Shown here: piece by piece, positions 12,834 to 23,636 of the stretch
Layout of the letters: the number at the start of each line of letters is the position of its first letter
Numbering within the stretch: position 1 is the first letter of the stretch
Source: Ectobius pallidus
Lineage: Eukaryota; Arthropoda; Insecta; Blattodea; Ectobiidae
Reading direction: 5' to 3'
DNA length: 64,000 bases
NCBI GenBank assembly: GCA_964059195.1
Contig: CAXKWD010000006.1
Location: 66,481,073-66,545,072, forward strand
Translations under genes and position numbers: made by a program
Notes under the pieces: model-generated
Seen by the model: only the letters and a program-made list of their open reading frames with translations
Databases searched by the model: none
Told to the model about the DNA's origin: nothing

Positions 12834-14083
12834 CAGTTGAGCACAACCCGCGGCCCCCGGGCCGCATGCGGCCCGCCGGAATATATATTGTGGCCCGTTC
12901 AAGTTAAATGTAAGATTAATTAATATTGAATATGATTTGGTTTCAAAATTCCATTAAGGGACTAGTTCTTTAACACAATAAACACGTCACTATCAGTGCC
13001 ATTGATTCAAAGAACTTTTAGCTGATTCGGAAGCAGATTATGACGATGTCTTATATTTCACACAAGTTCGATGGCCAAGTGCAGGTAACATGTTGAAACG
13101 AGTGTATGAACTTCGGGAAGAAATTCGTTTGTTTTTGACAAATCAAAGCTTTAAGGTGGACGAACTGGACAGCAGTGATTAGATTTCTGATTTGGCATTT
13201 CTGGTTGATATGGTTCAACACCTTAATGAACTGAATACCAAAATGCAAGGCAAAAACCACATGATGCATCATCTGTTTTATTTAATCAAATCTTTTGAAA
13301 GAAAACTTGAAGTTTGGCAGACACAATTAAGAAGTGGAGTATTTGTCAATTTTCCAACAATGAGAAAAATGATGGATTCTACGAACAGATCTAATTTTTG
13401 GAAATACGATGACCTCTTGAAAAATCTCACAGAAGAGTTCAACACCCGTTTTCAGGATGTTCGGAAGGTTAAAAAAAAATTTGAATTATTTTCACTACCC
13501 TTTCATGTTGATATTGAGACAGTCAGATGGAATTAATTGATATCCAGAGTAACACAGAATTGAAAGCAAAATTTGATGGTGTATCCCTCCTTGATTTCTA
13601 CAAGCTGTACTTACCTAAAGAAATGCACAATCTGTATGGCCATACATTGAAAATGGCAACTTTATTTGGTAGCACGCACGTCTGTGAACAGTCATTTTCG
13701 GTTATGAAACAAATGAAATCTAAAACTTGGTCCAGGCTTACAGATGAACATTATTTGGAAGCGAGTATGCGTATTGCAATATCAAACATTGGACCTAATA
13801 TTGAAAAGTTGACAAAACTGAAGCAGCGTCAAGTTTCTCATTAAAAGGTGAATAACATTTGTGTTATGACTATTAATTAATTAGTACGCATGCCAGTAAA
13901 AGGCGTATTACTATTGTTGTTTTATTGAATATTATACTATTACATTAAATAATGATTAGTCCTCATTCAGAAGTAAGGTATGATCAGGCCTGCAATGGAG
14001 GATTGGATGATGGTACACTGCGGTCCTCTGTGAAATTTTTATAATAGAATGGCCCTTGGTGTAATTAAGGTTGTGTACCCCTG
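12834..14083 (+). mobile_element. Charlie-like hAT transposon, internally deleted, with 8-bp target duplication
   Basis: The element is bounded by an exact 8-bp duplication, gtctacag (12826-12833 and 14084-14091). Its ends, cagttgagcacaac and gttgtgtacccctg, are imperfect inverted repeats (10 of 14). The left end runs into the 'cgcggcccccgggccgcatgcggccc' type of sequence, split here as cgcggccc, gggccgcatg and cggcccgc, which is characteristic of Charlie-like hAT elements. At 1250 bp it is far shorter than an autonomous hAT. It keeps only the C-terminal part of the transposase, broken by a stop and a frameshift. Confidence 0.85.
13020..13844 (+). pseudogene. hAT transposase remnant, GTF2IRD2/ZBED type (C-terminal part)
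   Basis: Three consecutive pieces read as the C-terminal part of a Charlie-like hAT transposase. The first (about 13020-13181) contains VRWPSAGNMLKRVYELREEI and ends at an in-frame TAG. The same frame resumes with SDLAFLVDMVQHLNELNTKM, a block very typical of the family, and continues to about 13530. A frameshift near 13527 then moves to the frame encoding MELIDIQ, LYGHTLKMATLFGSTHVCEQ and SRLTDEHYLEASMRIA; the last two correspond to the dimerisation-domain signature of hAT transposases. The N-terminal BED finger and most of the catalytic core are missing. It cannot make an active transposase. Confidence 0.85.
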
Positions 14084-14091
14084 GTCTACAG

Positions 14092-14429
14092 CAATGAATA
14101 AGGTATCGGTGGCTAGGATTTTTTTTTACCGACGTCAGCTATGAGACTGAGTTTACGTTAACACATTATTTGTTTTAAATGCTCATATTTATAACAATAG
14201 TTATACAAGGGTGATTGAAAAGGTTATGTAAAAAGTTACAGAGCATGTAGAGGGGTCCATATATAGCAATATTTTATCAAATACGAACTAATAGTCTGGG
14301 AAGTGATCCTGAATCAGTACAAGGTATTTTTAAGACGTAGGCCTACTTCATGGACAGATTGCCATTCTCTTTGGAACAAATGAGGCATTCAGATTTCACA
14401 TCATTGTAATATTTAATAATGTTTAATTG
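14092..14429. other. Non-coding spacer
   Basis: Nothing recognised between the hAT element and the mariner-type relic. Confidence 0.4.
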
Positions 14430-14840
14430 TTCTATACATTACTACAAAATATGTTCAGAATGGCGATCTCCATTTACATTACCATCTTACAAGGAAACAT
14501 CCTCCCAAATAGCGCCCAGGAATGTCTCTAATCTCATCAAATGCTGCAAGAATCCTGGCCAATAATATTTCTGGATCATATACTCATGTCTAATAAAAAG
14601 GGCTCTTGATATGGCCCTAAAAGAAAAATATCCATAAGTGTCAAATCAGGGGAGCGGACTGACCATGCAAGTGGATCTCCTCTTCCGATCACCGCCGTCT
14701 TTATTGTGGGATAAATATGCAGAGGACGTGGTCAAGACTTTTCTTCTTCATCCTCTGTATAATAAAAGGAAAGGAAATGGTTTTTCTGTGTGTGATGCCC
14801 ACCCAAATCTACGGCTTGTATAGATATGAAATTGTTAACA
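14430..14840 (-). pseudogene. Degenerate Tc1/mariner (IS630)-type transposase relic
   Basis: On the minus strand, about 14690-14590 reads IGRGDPLAWSVRSPDLTLMD followed by IFLLG. This matches the widespread 'WP..SPDL.P.D..LW' block that contains the third catalytic residue of IS630/Tc1/mariner transposases. Downstream on that strand (14580-14450) come fragments such as DMSI and the spaced residues of the usual C-terminal helix region, broken by several stops. No terminal repeats could be assigned. It is an old inactive copy. The motif itself is clear; the exact family is uncertain because only about 100 residues are legible. Confidence 0.6.
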
Positions 14841-17079
14841 TACCTTGATGGAAGGAGGTCCGAATTCACCTAGAAGTCGGACTTTTAAGTTAAACTTATT
14901 TCGCTAGTTGTGGGCGAAAAACTGGCGAAGAGGTGATTTTTAGCACTTAAATGATGCACAGATATCATGTATGTAAGGTATATTAATTGCTTAACGCTTC
15001 GAATTTATTAGCTTCCTCTCTTTGATTCACTTGTTTATAAAATAGTTATTGAGTGATTTACATTTTCTTATGTTTGGAAACTTGTTCTCTATACGTAAAA
15101 TTTGGTTTATTTTTTGTTTGATACATGATCTTTTATATTATTGGTTCACTATTATTTTCACCCCGTATGATAAACGTTGACTCTAAAAATATAAATAAAG
15201 AAATTATTTTAAAAAATCTATCGGCTGAATTAATTAATGCGGGCGAAGTAGAGGGTATATACTAGTAATTAAATAGCCCTAAATGAAAAACAGTGTATAA
15301 AATAGGATTTAGTATAATCCCTTTGGACACGAAACCCTCTTCGTGAAAGAGTTAAAAACACACATCTCATTCTCGGGAATGGCGATATTGTCTTAACGAC
15401 TAATTTAGTCCAAACTGCTAGCCCTGCACAGAACATTTTTTTTTTTATAATAGTAACTGGAAAATATTAGCGATCATTTTGCTATATTTACTTAACAGAA
15501 CACATAAGAAAGACATTGTCCATCGTGAAACAGAGTGACCTATGTAAGAAAACACTCGAGAGATTCATTTTGGCACATGACAAAACGCGCGCAATTCAAT
15601 ATGCCGCTGCTGAAATAATACCAGCAACGTAACTGGCTCTAACTCTGGCAGTACCTATATACTGGCTTTCCATCCTGCCTCACGCCGAAAACTAACACAT
15701 CGCAGTGTTCGTGTGAAAGGCTTCGTACTGCGACAAGGGCCCACTCATCCGGGATTATTGCCTAGGATTTTAACGTCTGAAATGAGTATAAAAAATACAA
15801 GCGTCTCTTAAAAAAAAATCTTACACTGAACTCGCCACATGGAATTCAAACTGGAAGGTTATGAAGTCAATATGCAGTCTCCATTACAGTACTATTGTCT
15901 GCAGTATACACAGGTGTTTTGGGAAATTGCATTTTGGGATTTGACGTAATCGATCATATTAGAGAGGCTATCCATAGATTTAATTCCTATAAATATTACT
16001 GATATCAATAATACTGATACAAATCTGCATAAATAAAAACCTGGTGTGATGCCCTCAAATAACTTTTCCATCAGGGCATGGACAGTATCATTATCGCGCA
16101 TCATAGTTTGATACATTCAGAGTGGAGGGAGTGCAGGGAGTGCGTATTCAGTTGTCTTAACCTTACACAAAAGCAAGACTTAAAATCTGAGTTTTCTTGC
16201 GAATAATGGGTGACAATGCTATGTCATACATGGTAAAAAGATTTATTCAATGATACCTTATTCTTCGCTTAGCTTTCTACTAATTAAAAAAAAAGGATGT
16301 TGACCATTCATTCGCTCATGAATAACATTATGTTCCTTTTAAAAGAATCACTAAATATAACAACATTTATGTGTAAATTACCGAAAAAAAAGAAACAAAT
16401 AATTCAAGATATTTACGCTCTGACATGAAATATTGCATAAAAATAAGAGGTAGAACTATTGCAAATTGTAAATATGTTCGCGTTAAAACTTCTTTGCTAT
16501 CTTGAGTATATTCTGAGCTGAGTATTTGATTACAACACCTAAGAAAATACGAAGTAAATTGGGGGGGGGCGGAAGGTTGATTGTGAACATATTCACACCT
16601 GTTTACAGTGATTATGTTTTATTGTTTAATATATGCCTAATGCAGGGGTGGCATAACTCTCGTACACACCTTTTTCTCTAACTGTTTAGTTTGAATTATT
16701 TTTTCCTTGCACTAGGAGTGCCTTGTATGCAGGTAGCGCTTTTACAGTACTAATTATGTTTTTCGATAAAATCTGGAGGGCAGTTGTGTCCAAACAGGGA
16801 TGTATAAATGAAACACCTATAAGATGACATTGTAATAGAAAAATAAACTACTGCTGAGTGCCTTCGTAGAACAAGTAGTCATGTTTCCATTAAGGTCAAG
16901 TGACTTTTTTTTTTTGTGAAATTCTTCCTCAGTTTTCATGAATAATTTCTTTAAGTAATCTCGGTGGCAAATAACGTAATGTGTTACTAAACGGGTTCTA
17001 TTTATGTCGTAAATTTACATTGACTGCATTTATTGATCTCAATTTACTGGATTCATCATGCTTCTTAGTTTTAAATACG
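14841..17079. other. A+T-rich stretch, no gene recognised
   Basis: No coding signal. A CAGGGGTGG start at about 16644 looks like a hAT terminus but I found no partner end. Confidence 0.4.
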
Positions 17080-17342
17080 TCAGGTTTTCCAACAGTTCTA
17101 CTCTTCTTAGCTTTCGGAAAATAAAATATTCTCTTTTGAATTCAGTACCTTGATACACTTGCTATCATACCATGTAGAGTAGTTTTTTCGTCAATGTTGG
17201 TATTGTTATTCAGGAATGCAAACATGTGGAGTTTCGCCCTTCTTGCCTATCTCAACTTCTTCGTAGTAATTTCTTTCCCCAGAGGAACTTCCAGGAAATT
17301 GTCAATTGGTCAACAGCTTGGGGATGTCTAGATCTTGAAACA
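17080..17342. repeat. Diverged duplicated segment, left copy
   Basis: Blocks such as gaaaataaaatattctc, catgtagagtagttttttcg, ttcaggaat and caattggtca(a/t)cag recur in the same order at about 18255-18510. The two copies flank the hAT-like element at 17343-18171. I do not recognise what the duplicated sequence encodes, if anything. Confidence 0.5.
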
Positions 17343-17730
17343 CAGGGACGGACTGGGACAAAAATCAGCCCGGGAAGTAGCCTATTGTAAACGGCCCACA
17401 AAACAATAACAGTAAGAATAATAATAACCATAATATTAATAACAATGATAAAGCGAATGGATATAGGCCATATTGCCCTCAGTTCATTCAAATAATAGAC
17501 CTACATAACATTGATTTCGCTTATCGTCGTTAAATGAAGTAGAGAACTCATCCTTGTGTTTCATGAAATACAAAGTGTGTTTGTCTTTTTGTACGCTGGT
17601 AGCTCGGGAGTCTGTCATCTAATTTCCATTGATTCTTTCTGGAACTTATAGGTTTAATTACTAGCCATGTAGCAAAGGGAATTCACAGTGCCCATATTAT
17701 TGAAGCTAGTTGTCAAATCCGATCGAAAGC

Positions 17731-17822
17731 AGCTTTCTTTCGGTATATGCCACATAAACCGTCAAATATGCATTAATTTATTCAACAAAACTGTCCTTGA
17801 CCCAGGGTATGTAAGATCAAAC
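17731..17822. repeat. 92-bp direct repeat, unit 1
   Basis: Nearly identical to 18039-18130: both run from agcttt through cggtatatgccac, aaatatgcattaatttattc and gtccttgacccagggt to aagatcaaac, with a handful of mismatches. Confidence 0.85.
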
Positions 17823-18038
17823 CTAGACGAAACTTTAAATAACATAAAAAAGAAGGATCAGTTTTACATGAAAGGTCATGCGTTGACATGGAGACATAGT
17901 GGTATTGTTAGCTTTATGGAGCCCACGTGTGCATGTAATTATATCCGTTGGATATTTGGTATTAATCTGAGATCGCCCTATGCAAATAATAGTGTAAACT
18001 TAAAACAATTTTAAAATCGGTCCCTTATAGCACTAAAC

Positions 18039-18130
18039 AGCTTTGTTTCGGTATATGCCACGTAAACCGCCAAATATGCATTAATTTATTCAACAAAACT
18101 GTCCTTGACCCAGGGTCTGTAAGATCAAAC
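18039..18130. repeat. 92-bp direct repeat, unit 2
   Basis: Second unit of the pair, beginning 308 bases after the first and lying just inside the right end of the hAT-like element. Confidence 0.85.
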
Positions 18131-18254
18131 GGGAAAATTCCCGGTAGTCCCGAAGGACCAGTTCGATCTTGTTAAAACAGCTGCCAAAAGTGAACCAGTT
18201 GCACTTGTTTTACCATTTCATGTTAGATCTTGGTAAGGTGTCACTTATGCTTAT

Positions 18255-18510
18255 TTTTAGTGTTGCTTTTCTTATCTTTACGAAAATAAAATATTCTCCT
18301 TTTTACCTTGAAACATTTGCTGCCTTGCCACGTATAGTAGTTTTCTTCGTCAAAGTTTACATGAAAGATATTATTCTGTTCAGGAATTAATTGGTGCTAG
18401 TGCTACGTCCTCCTTGTGTTCCTTTGTTTCTTCAGAGTTGTGTATTTCCACATTGCAAGTTCCAGGAATTTTCCAATTGGTCATCAGTTTGGGGAATGTC
18501 TACATATCCA
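18255..18510. repeat. Diverged duplicated segment, right copy
   Basis: Partner of 17080-17342 (see that entry). It keeps the blocks acgaaaataaaatattctcc, tagtagttttcttcgtca, gttcaggaat and caattggtcatcagtttgggg. Confidence 0.5.
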
Positions 18511-18619
18511 AGCATCTGTCAAAGAAATGTCTAGTGTATTTAAGGGTATTACTCCTGCTGCCTTGAAACCTGACAGAGCGTTCTCCAACGTAGCATATCC
18601 TAGTAGTTCACCGAGATGA

Positions 18620-19235
18620 AGCTTTGTGATCTGCCCCGTAGATGTTACATGTGGCAGTAATTATGACGGTTTCAAATCTCAGTCAGGAATGTTATTACTT
18701 TAATGCATCATGCTTAAATTAGGCCTACCGATATGCAATTTCTTGAAGTTAAAGTTATGGATGAAATTCGTTAATGTAGAAAAGTTATGCATATACCGAC
18801 CCATTTTGAGCAATGACTAGCGTGGTATTGAGGATAATGAAGCGAATGATGGTCGACTTTGGACAAGCCTAAAGCTTATTTTCGGGAATCCATTTCACAA
18901 GATTTGTCAGTGGAGACTTGACTTATCTAGTAATGAAAGACATGAACTTCGAACACTTGATTACTTGTACCATCGGGCCCGCTGATATGAGAATAGGAAT
19001 GTTCTTTTAACCTTGGAAGTATAGAGTTCATATTATCCTTCTATGTACTGATTTCTCTTTCAGCTCGAAAAATCAATGTTTTAAAGGAGACACTTCAAAG
19101 TGTTAGCGGGCTCAGACATGAATAACTGTAGCACAAACCCAATCCCTTTCCTTGTTTCATCCCATTTTATTGTTTAACCCACAGGACTACTCCATGTTAA
19201 AAGGCATGTTTTTGTACCGCTGTGCTCTATCAATG
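18620..19235. other. Non-coding stretch, nothing recognised
   Basis: No motif, array or inverted repeat found. Confidence 0.4.
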
Positions 19236-19297
19236 AAATAAAATAAAATAAAATGGAAAATTGATGGCAACAGCTCAACCATTTTATTTTATTTTAT
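19236..19297. repeat. Simple-sequence hairpin
   Basis: ataaaataaaataaaatgg and its near inverse ccattttattttattttat are separated by about 25 bases, so the region can form a long A/T hairpin. It may be two opposed poly(A)-like tails or chance slippage. Confidence 0.6.
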
Positions 19298-19445
19298 AGT
19301 CATTGTTATTCTCAACTTCGTTATAATATTCGTCTAGTGATAAACATTAAAGCAGGAGTATCAAGTGCTGTAGGTCAAACTAATGTTGTTTGCTTCCTAC
19401 TTATTCAAACTTTCCCTAGATTATATTTTCTTCAGTTTCTTTTAC

Positions 19446-19535
19446 TTTTCTTTTTCTTTCTTTCTTTCTTTCTTTCATCTATTTCTATATTTTCTCTCTT
19501 TCTCTCTTTCATTCCTTTTCTCTCTTTCTTCCAAT
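19446..19535. repeat. (TTTC)n / polypyrimidine tract
   Basis: Uninterrupted TTTC units (19446-19477) pass into a longer CT-rich tract. The small plus-strand frame across it is compositional, not a gene. Confidence 0.9.
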
Positions 19536-19539
19536 AATT

Positions 19540-20730
19540 ATTTATATACATAATTGTTTATCCCCATTATCCCAAAGAATGAGATAATCGAAGCGGTAAT
19601 ATTGCTGACTCATATCTAGAGAGTTGCTGGTGTTTCTCTCCGTGTTTCCTCATACGCAAGGGGGAATCCCCAATTGGACTTAACACCTATACCGAATGTG
19701 TCTCTCCGTTGTCTGTAAGTTTTTTTTTTCTTGATAGAATCGTTGGCGTCGTGCTAATCACACTCGAGAGATTTCCTATGTCCTGTCTAAATGTATATGA
19801 TCCAACAATTTGCTATCTGTCGTACGGGCTTCAGAATGTAGACTAAGACCCGTGAAAATGGAGGCAAAGATTGAAAGATAGAAATAATTTCTGGGCCCTT
19901 CGATTGCGCTTTTTATAAACCATTTACATTTTATTTCAATCTCTCCTGTTAAACTTTCATTAACATAATTTGTAAATTTTATATAACAAGTCACATTTTT
20001 GCTCGAGCGAAGCGAGATCCTGTTTTAAATCGACAGTTCGGCATTTTGTCTGTTTATAAATTTATAAATGTCTGTGTAACGTTCTCACGACCAAACGCTT
20101 TGTTGGAGCGCTATTCCAATTTTGCATAAACGTTCCTTGAACTCATTAAAATCGACGTGCGTGTAATAGCCTTTTCACACTTGATCACTTGTGAGGGTCA
20201 CCGGCGATTAAGCATTGGTTTAAATGGGAGCGTTCACACTGGGTGACCCACACAAGCACAATGACAAGCGGTCACAATCAAAGAAGCATTGGTTTAATAG
20301 TCCTTGTGCCAGAACCCCAAAACTGACCAAGGCATTATAATTTGGGAGGACTGAATGAAACTTAAACCACGTTTTCCTGGGGTCATTGGAGCAAAAAAAG
20401 TCCGGGGGGGGGGTCATCATGGGGAGGTAACTTTCAAACACGGCGGCCGTTCAAAACTACGACTGTGAATATTTGAATTCAATTATCTCGGGATTGGGTG
20501 GATCAATCTTTAATTTAGTTCTTTTTTAATGAAGGTTATTTTTCTGGCTACATTTTTGTTCCACACGCTTACAGTGTAACATAAAATTTAAAAAATAAGA
20601 AACATACAACAACAACATTTAAAATGGCTTTGTTGGCGAAAATGGCAGATCAACATTTCTATATTCCCTTAATGTTTAAATTGCAACATAACAATTGTAT
20701 CATGAAGTTGAGTACCGGAACTGATATCAT
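19540..20730. other. Non-coding stretch, nothing firmly recognised
   Basis: A segment near 20165-20300 repeats the theme 'ttcacact...gtgagggtcac / gttcacactgggtgac' but I could not define an element. Confidence 0.35.
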
Positions 20731-20736
20731 AATTAC

Positions 20737-20797
20737 AGTAGGCATATATATATACAGTATATATACAGTGTATATATATAGATACATATATAAAGTA
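20737..20797. repeat. (TA)n-rich microsatellite
   Basis: Imperfect atatatacagt units just upstream of the LINE; low complexity. Confidence 0.85.
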
Positions 20798-20891
20798 AAT
20801 GAACATTCACTAAGCTTTCTGTATATGTGGAAATTATGAAATTATTATTATTAAAGGTGAAATTGTACACCAAACATGCTCTTTCCTAAAT

Positions 20892-23102
20892 TTGTCTCAA
20901 ATCAATGACACTGTCCCTAGTAAAAATTTATTAGACTTAGTTTTTACAAGTCTGGATGAGATCACTGTATCAATACCGGATTATGCACTGGTGAATATTG
21001 ATAACTATCATCCCCCTATTGTTATGAATTTAATTAGCCAAGTGAGTGAAGGTACTCAGTTCCCAACAGAAAGTTTATGCTATCACAAAGGTGACTATTA
21101 TAAACTATACAACACATTGGCTTCATCTGACTGGTCCGCAGTGTATAATCAAAAATCACCTGACACTGCTGTTGAAAATCTTGCATATTTAGTTAATGAT
21201 GCAATTAATAAGTCAATCCCTAAAACATTTGCTGTTAAACCAAAATATCCGGCTTGGTTTTCAAGAGAGCTTAAATTATATATAAGGAAAAAGAAACATT
21301 ATCATCGACTTTTTAAAAAACACTCGACTGATTTGTATTATCAATGTTTCTCAGATTACCGAAGATTGGTAAAAGTAACTATTAAAACTGATAGGCAAAA
21401 ATGGTACAAATCAGTCGATCAAGATTTAAAGTCAAACCCTGCTAAATTTTGGAGTTATGTTTCGAAGTTACGAAATAAAAACGATCCCGTATTGCATGTT
21501 AAAATTAACAATACCATTGTTTCAGAACCATCAAAGCTAGTGAATATTTTCGCAGAGCATTTTCAGATTATAAATACGCCCACTAATGAAGTACCTGGGC
21601 CCTATGCTCAAACTGTCACATCTGAATGCCTACATGTTCCAACTATCGTAGATTCCGATGTCTTGGTAGCTATTCGACACTTGAAACCATCTAAGAGTTC
21701 GGGACTCGACCAGATACCAAGCTTTATTGTTAAGGGGTGTGCCCCAATACTGACACCTGTACTTACATATGTGTATAACCTTTCGCTGGAAACAGAAACT
21801 TTTCCTTCAATTTGGAAAATTTCTGCTATCAGACCGGTACACAAGAAAGGCAAAAGCAAAGAATTGGCAAATTTTAGGCCCATAGCCATATTAAATACAT
21901 TTTCAAAAATTTTTGAAACCATCATTCATAAACATATTTCATTTTTCAGTAAAAATAAATTAAATGATTTCCAGCATGGTTTTACCAAGGACATGTCCAC
22001 AGCAACCAATATTATCACTTTTCTCAATGACATACTTAAAGAAAATTGCTCACAATCGCAATCAGATGCCATATTTTTTGACTTGAGCAGAGCATTTGAT
22101 GTAGTAAATCACGAACTTCTTGTTAAAAAATTGAGTAATTTAGGTCTACATAACAAGTATGTCAATTGGTTTTCAAGTTATTTAAGAAACAGATCTGCTC
22201 GAGTCAGAATATCTAACTATTTTTCAGAGCCTTTTTACATACCAGATGGTGTACCCCAGGGGTCAGTGTTGGGTCCCTTCTTGTTCTTAGTTTTTATTAA
22301 CGACATATCTAATATGCTAACATGTAAGAAAATAGCATACGCAGACGACCTATGTATATGGAATAAAATATCTACGGCTTCGGACTGCAAATTACTGCAA
22401 AGGAATATCGATTACATACACCAGTGGTGTAAATCAAATTTAATGATAATTAACACCAGTAAGACCCAGAGTATGATATTTAGTAGAAAAACTAACCAAA
22501 TAATATACAATTATCGTCTTGGCCAAAACATAATAGCACGTTCAGAAAATATAAAATACCTTGGAGTTTATCTTGACTCAAAATTATATTTTCATGTCCA
22601 TATTGACCATATTTTCACACAGGCTTTAAAAACTCTTGGATTAGTTCGTTTAATTTCTCAAAATTTAAAAAGCATAGAGTCATTACTTACTCTTTACAAA
22701 TTTTTAATTCGCAGTGGCTTAGAATATTGTAGTGTTGCTTATAACAGCATTACAATATCTGACAGTAATAAGCTGGAACGAATACAAAGAAAATTTGTTT
22801 CCCTTATACGTAATAAGTTTAACAGAAATTTGGACTATGATGATATACTTAAGTTATTAAATTTGGAAACATTATATAATAGGCGTGTTTCTGCAGATGC
22901 TAATTTCATAGCTAAAGTCTTTCGTGGGGAAATACATTGCAAATCAATTTTAGATAGCATAGGGCTATCTGTACCCCTTACACGAGGAACAAGAAATCGT
23001 ACAATTTTTGCGGTTCAACAACCGTATGCAATCCCTGTCAACAGAATGGCTATTGCTTGCAATGCCTTATTTAAAAATTCTGATATATTCCACAAGCAGT
23101 GA
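20892..23102 (+). CDS. LINE ORF2 fragment: endonuclease tail plus reverse transcriptase
   Basis: The product would be an RNA-directed DNA polymerase that copies its own RNA at a nicked target. The open frame is 736 codons with no stop. About residues 1-55 match the end of an APE-type endonuclease (LLDLVFTS...), but the usual S-D-H near its end reads N-Y-H. The reverse transcriptase follows: FFDLSRAFDVVNH near residue 397 (first catalytic Asp), GVPQGSVLGP near 453, YADDL near 483 (catalytic Asp pair) and a YLGVYLDSKL block near 560. The C-terminal region (IQRKFVSLIRNKF, then RGTRNRT) fits the Jockey/CR1 group. There is no RNase H domain. The frame remains open upstream without a proper ATG; the first codon used is TTG, so this is a truncated gene, not a complete one. 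An intact RT frame suggests a fairly recent insertion. Confidence 0.85.
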   Translation: MSQINDTVPSKNLLDLVFTSLDEITVSIPDYALVNIDNYHPPIVMNLISQVSEGTQFPTESLCYHKGDYYKLYNTLASSDWSAVYNQKSPDTAVENLAYLVNDAINKSIPKTFAVKPKYPAWFSRELKLYIRKKKHYHRLFKKHSTDLYYQCFSDYRRLVKVTIKTDRQKWYKSVDQDLKSNPAKFWSYVSKLRNKNDPVLHVKINNTIVSEPSKLVNIFAEHFQIINTPTNEVPGPYAQTVTSECLHVPTIVDSDVLVAIRHLKPSKSSGLDQIPSFIVKGCAPILTPVLTYVYNLSLETETFPSIWKISAIRPVHKKGKSKELANFRPIAILNTFSKIFETIIHKHISFFSKNKLNDFQHGFTKDMSTATNIITFLNDILKENCSQSQSDAIFFDLSRAFDVVNHELLVKKLSNLGLHNKYVNWFSSYLRNRSARVRISNYFSEPFYIPDGVPQGSVLGPFLFLVFINDISNMLTCKKIAYADDLCIWNKISTASDCKLLQRNIDYIHQWCKSNLMIINTSKTQSMIFSRKTNQIIYNYRLGQNIIARSENIKYLGVYLDSKLYFHVHIDHIFTQALKTLGLVRLISQNLKSIESLLTLYKFLIRSGLEYCSVAYNSITISDSNKLERIQRKFVSLIRNKFNRNLDYDDILKLLNLETLYNRRVSADANFIAKVFRGEIHCKSILDSIGLSVPLTRGTRNRTIFAVQQPYAIPVNRMAIACNALFKNSDIFHKQ

Positions 23103-23172
23103 TTATTATTATTATTTTTATTATTAATTGGTATTATTGTTATTATTATTACTATTATTATTATTATTATAT
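23103..23172. repeat. (ATT)n microsatellite in the LINE 3' region
   Basis: Starts one base after the ORF2 stop codon (TGA, 23100-23102); imperfect ATT units over about 70 bases. Confidence 0.85.
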
Positions 23173-23636
23173 TCACACAAGACTGACAAGGGTTCATAAC
23201 ACAGTCATATGTTGCTAATAAGAAATGGCAAAATCATATAATTACAAAATATGACCTGCTTTTCAAGTACAAACAAACTTTCTGTGTCTGCAATGAAATA
23301 ACAACTCTTGAATGTGCTGACTATACAGTGTTCATGCCATTGACATAGCAGACTTATGCAAGCTAACCAGAAATGCTATGACCACACACTCAATTAGGTT
23401 AAAACTGCAGAATGACAGTCAGATCTTTAATTATGCATTAATATGTAATTCCGGTTGTATATCACTAATAATATCAGTATCATTATCATACACATAATCA
23501 TAAGCAACAATTCATCAATTCATCAATTCATCAATTCATCATACATCATTAGAAGCCTACTGTCTAAAATTTGTAAAAATTGTTTGTAGCTTCTTTAAAT
23601 AAATAATTGAATTGAATTGAATTATTATTATTATTA

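Larger units (their letters stand above)
17343..18171. mobile_element. Non-autonomous hAT-like element with near-perfect 8-bp target duplication
   Basis: The left end cagggacggactggga and the complement of the right end, caagatcgaactggtc, form imperfect inverted repeats. Outside them are ttgaaaca (17335-17342) and ttaaaaca (18172-18179), 8-bp duplications with one difference. The left end continues into 'aaatcagcccggg', a block I associate with common hAT MITEs. The body has no transposase but holds two 92-bp direct repeats. Confidence 0.65.
20870..23636 (+). mobile_element. 5'-truncated non-LTR retrotransposon (Jockey/CR1-group)
   Basis: The element enters within the C-terminal end of an endonuclease domain, continues through a complete reverse transcriptase, and ends with a 500-base 3' region. 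That region holds an (ATT)n tract (23103-23172), four ttcatcaa-type units (23510-23541), a hairpin (23551-23559 with 23586-23594), AATAAATAA and three TTGAA repeats (23606-23625). A 3' microsatellite preceded by a hairpin is typical of CR1/L2/Jockey-type LINEs. ORF1 and most of the endonuclease are missing, consistent with incomplete reverse transcription. The exact 5' boundary and target duplication are unclear because both flanks are ATT-rich. Confidence 0.8.

Noticed and set aside
16644..16672. CAGGGGTGG start resembling a hAT terminus
   Set aside because: No inverted partner or 8-bp duplication found within several kilobases.
17688..18014. 108-codon plus-strand frame
   Set aside because: It lies inside the non-autonomous hAT-like element and includes one 92-bp direct repeat; no conserved motif.
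21608..21925. 105-codon minus-strand frame opposite the 20.9-kb LINE
   Set aside because: Antisense shadow of the reverse transcriptase ORF.
23510..23541. Short regularly spaced repeats (ttcatcaa) considered as a CRISPR-like array
   Set aside because: Units are 8-9 bases without spacers and lie in the LINE 3' region of a eukaryotic genome.
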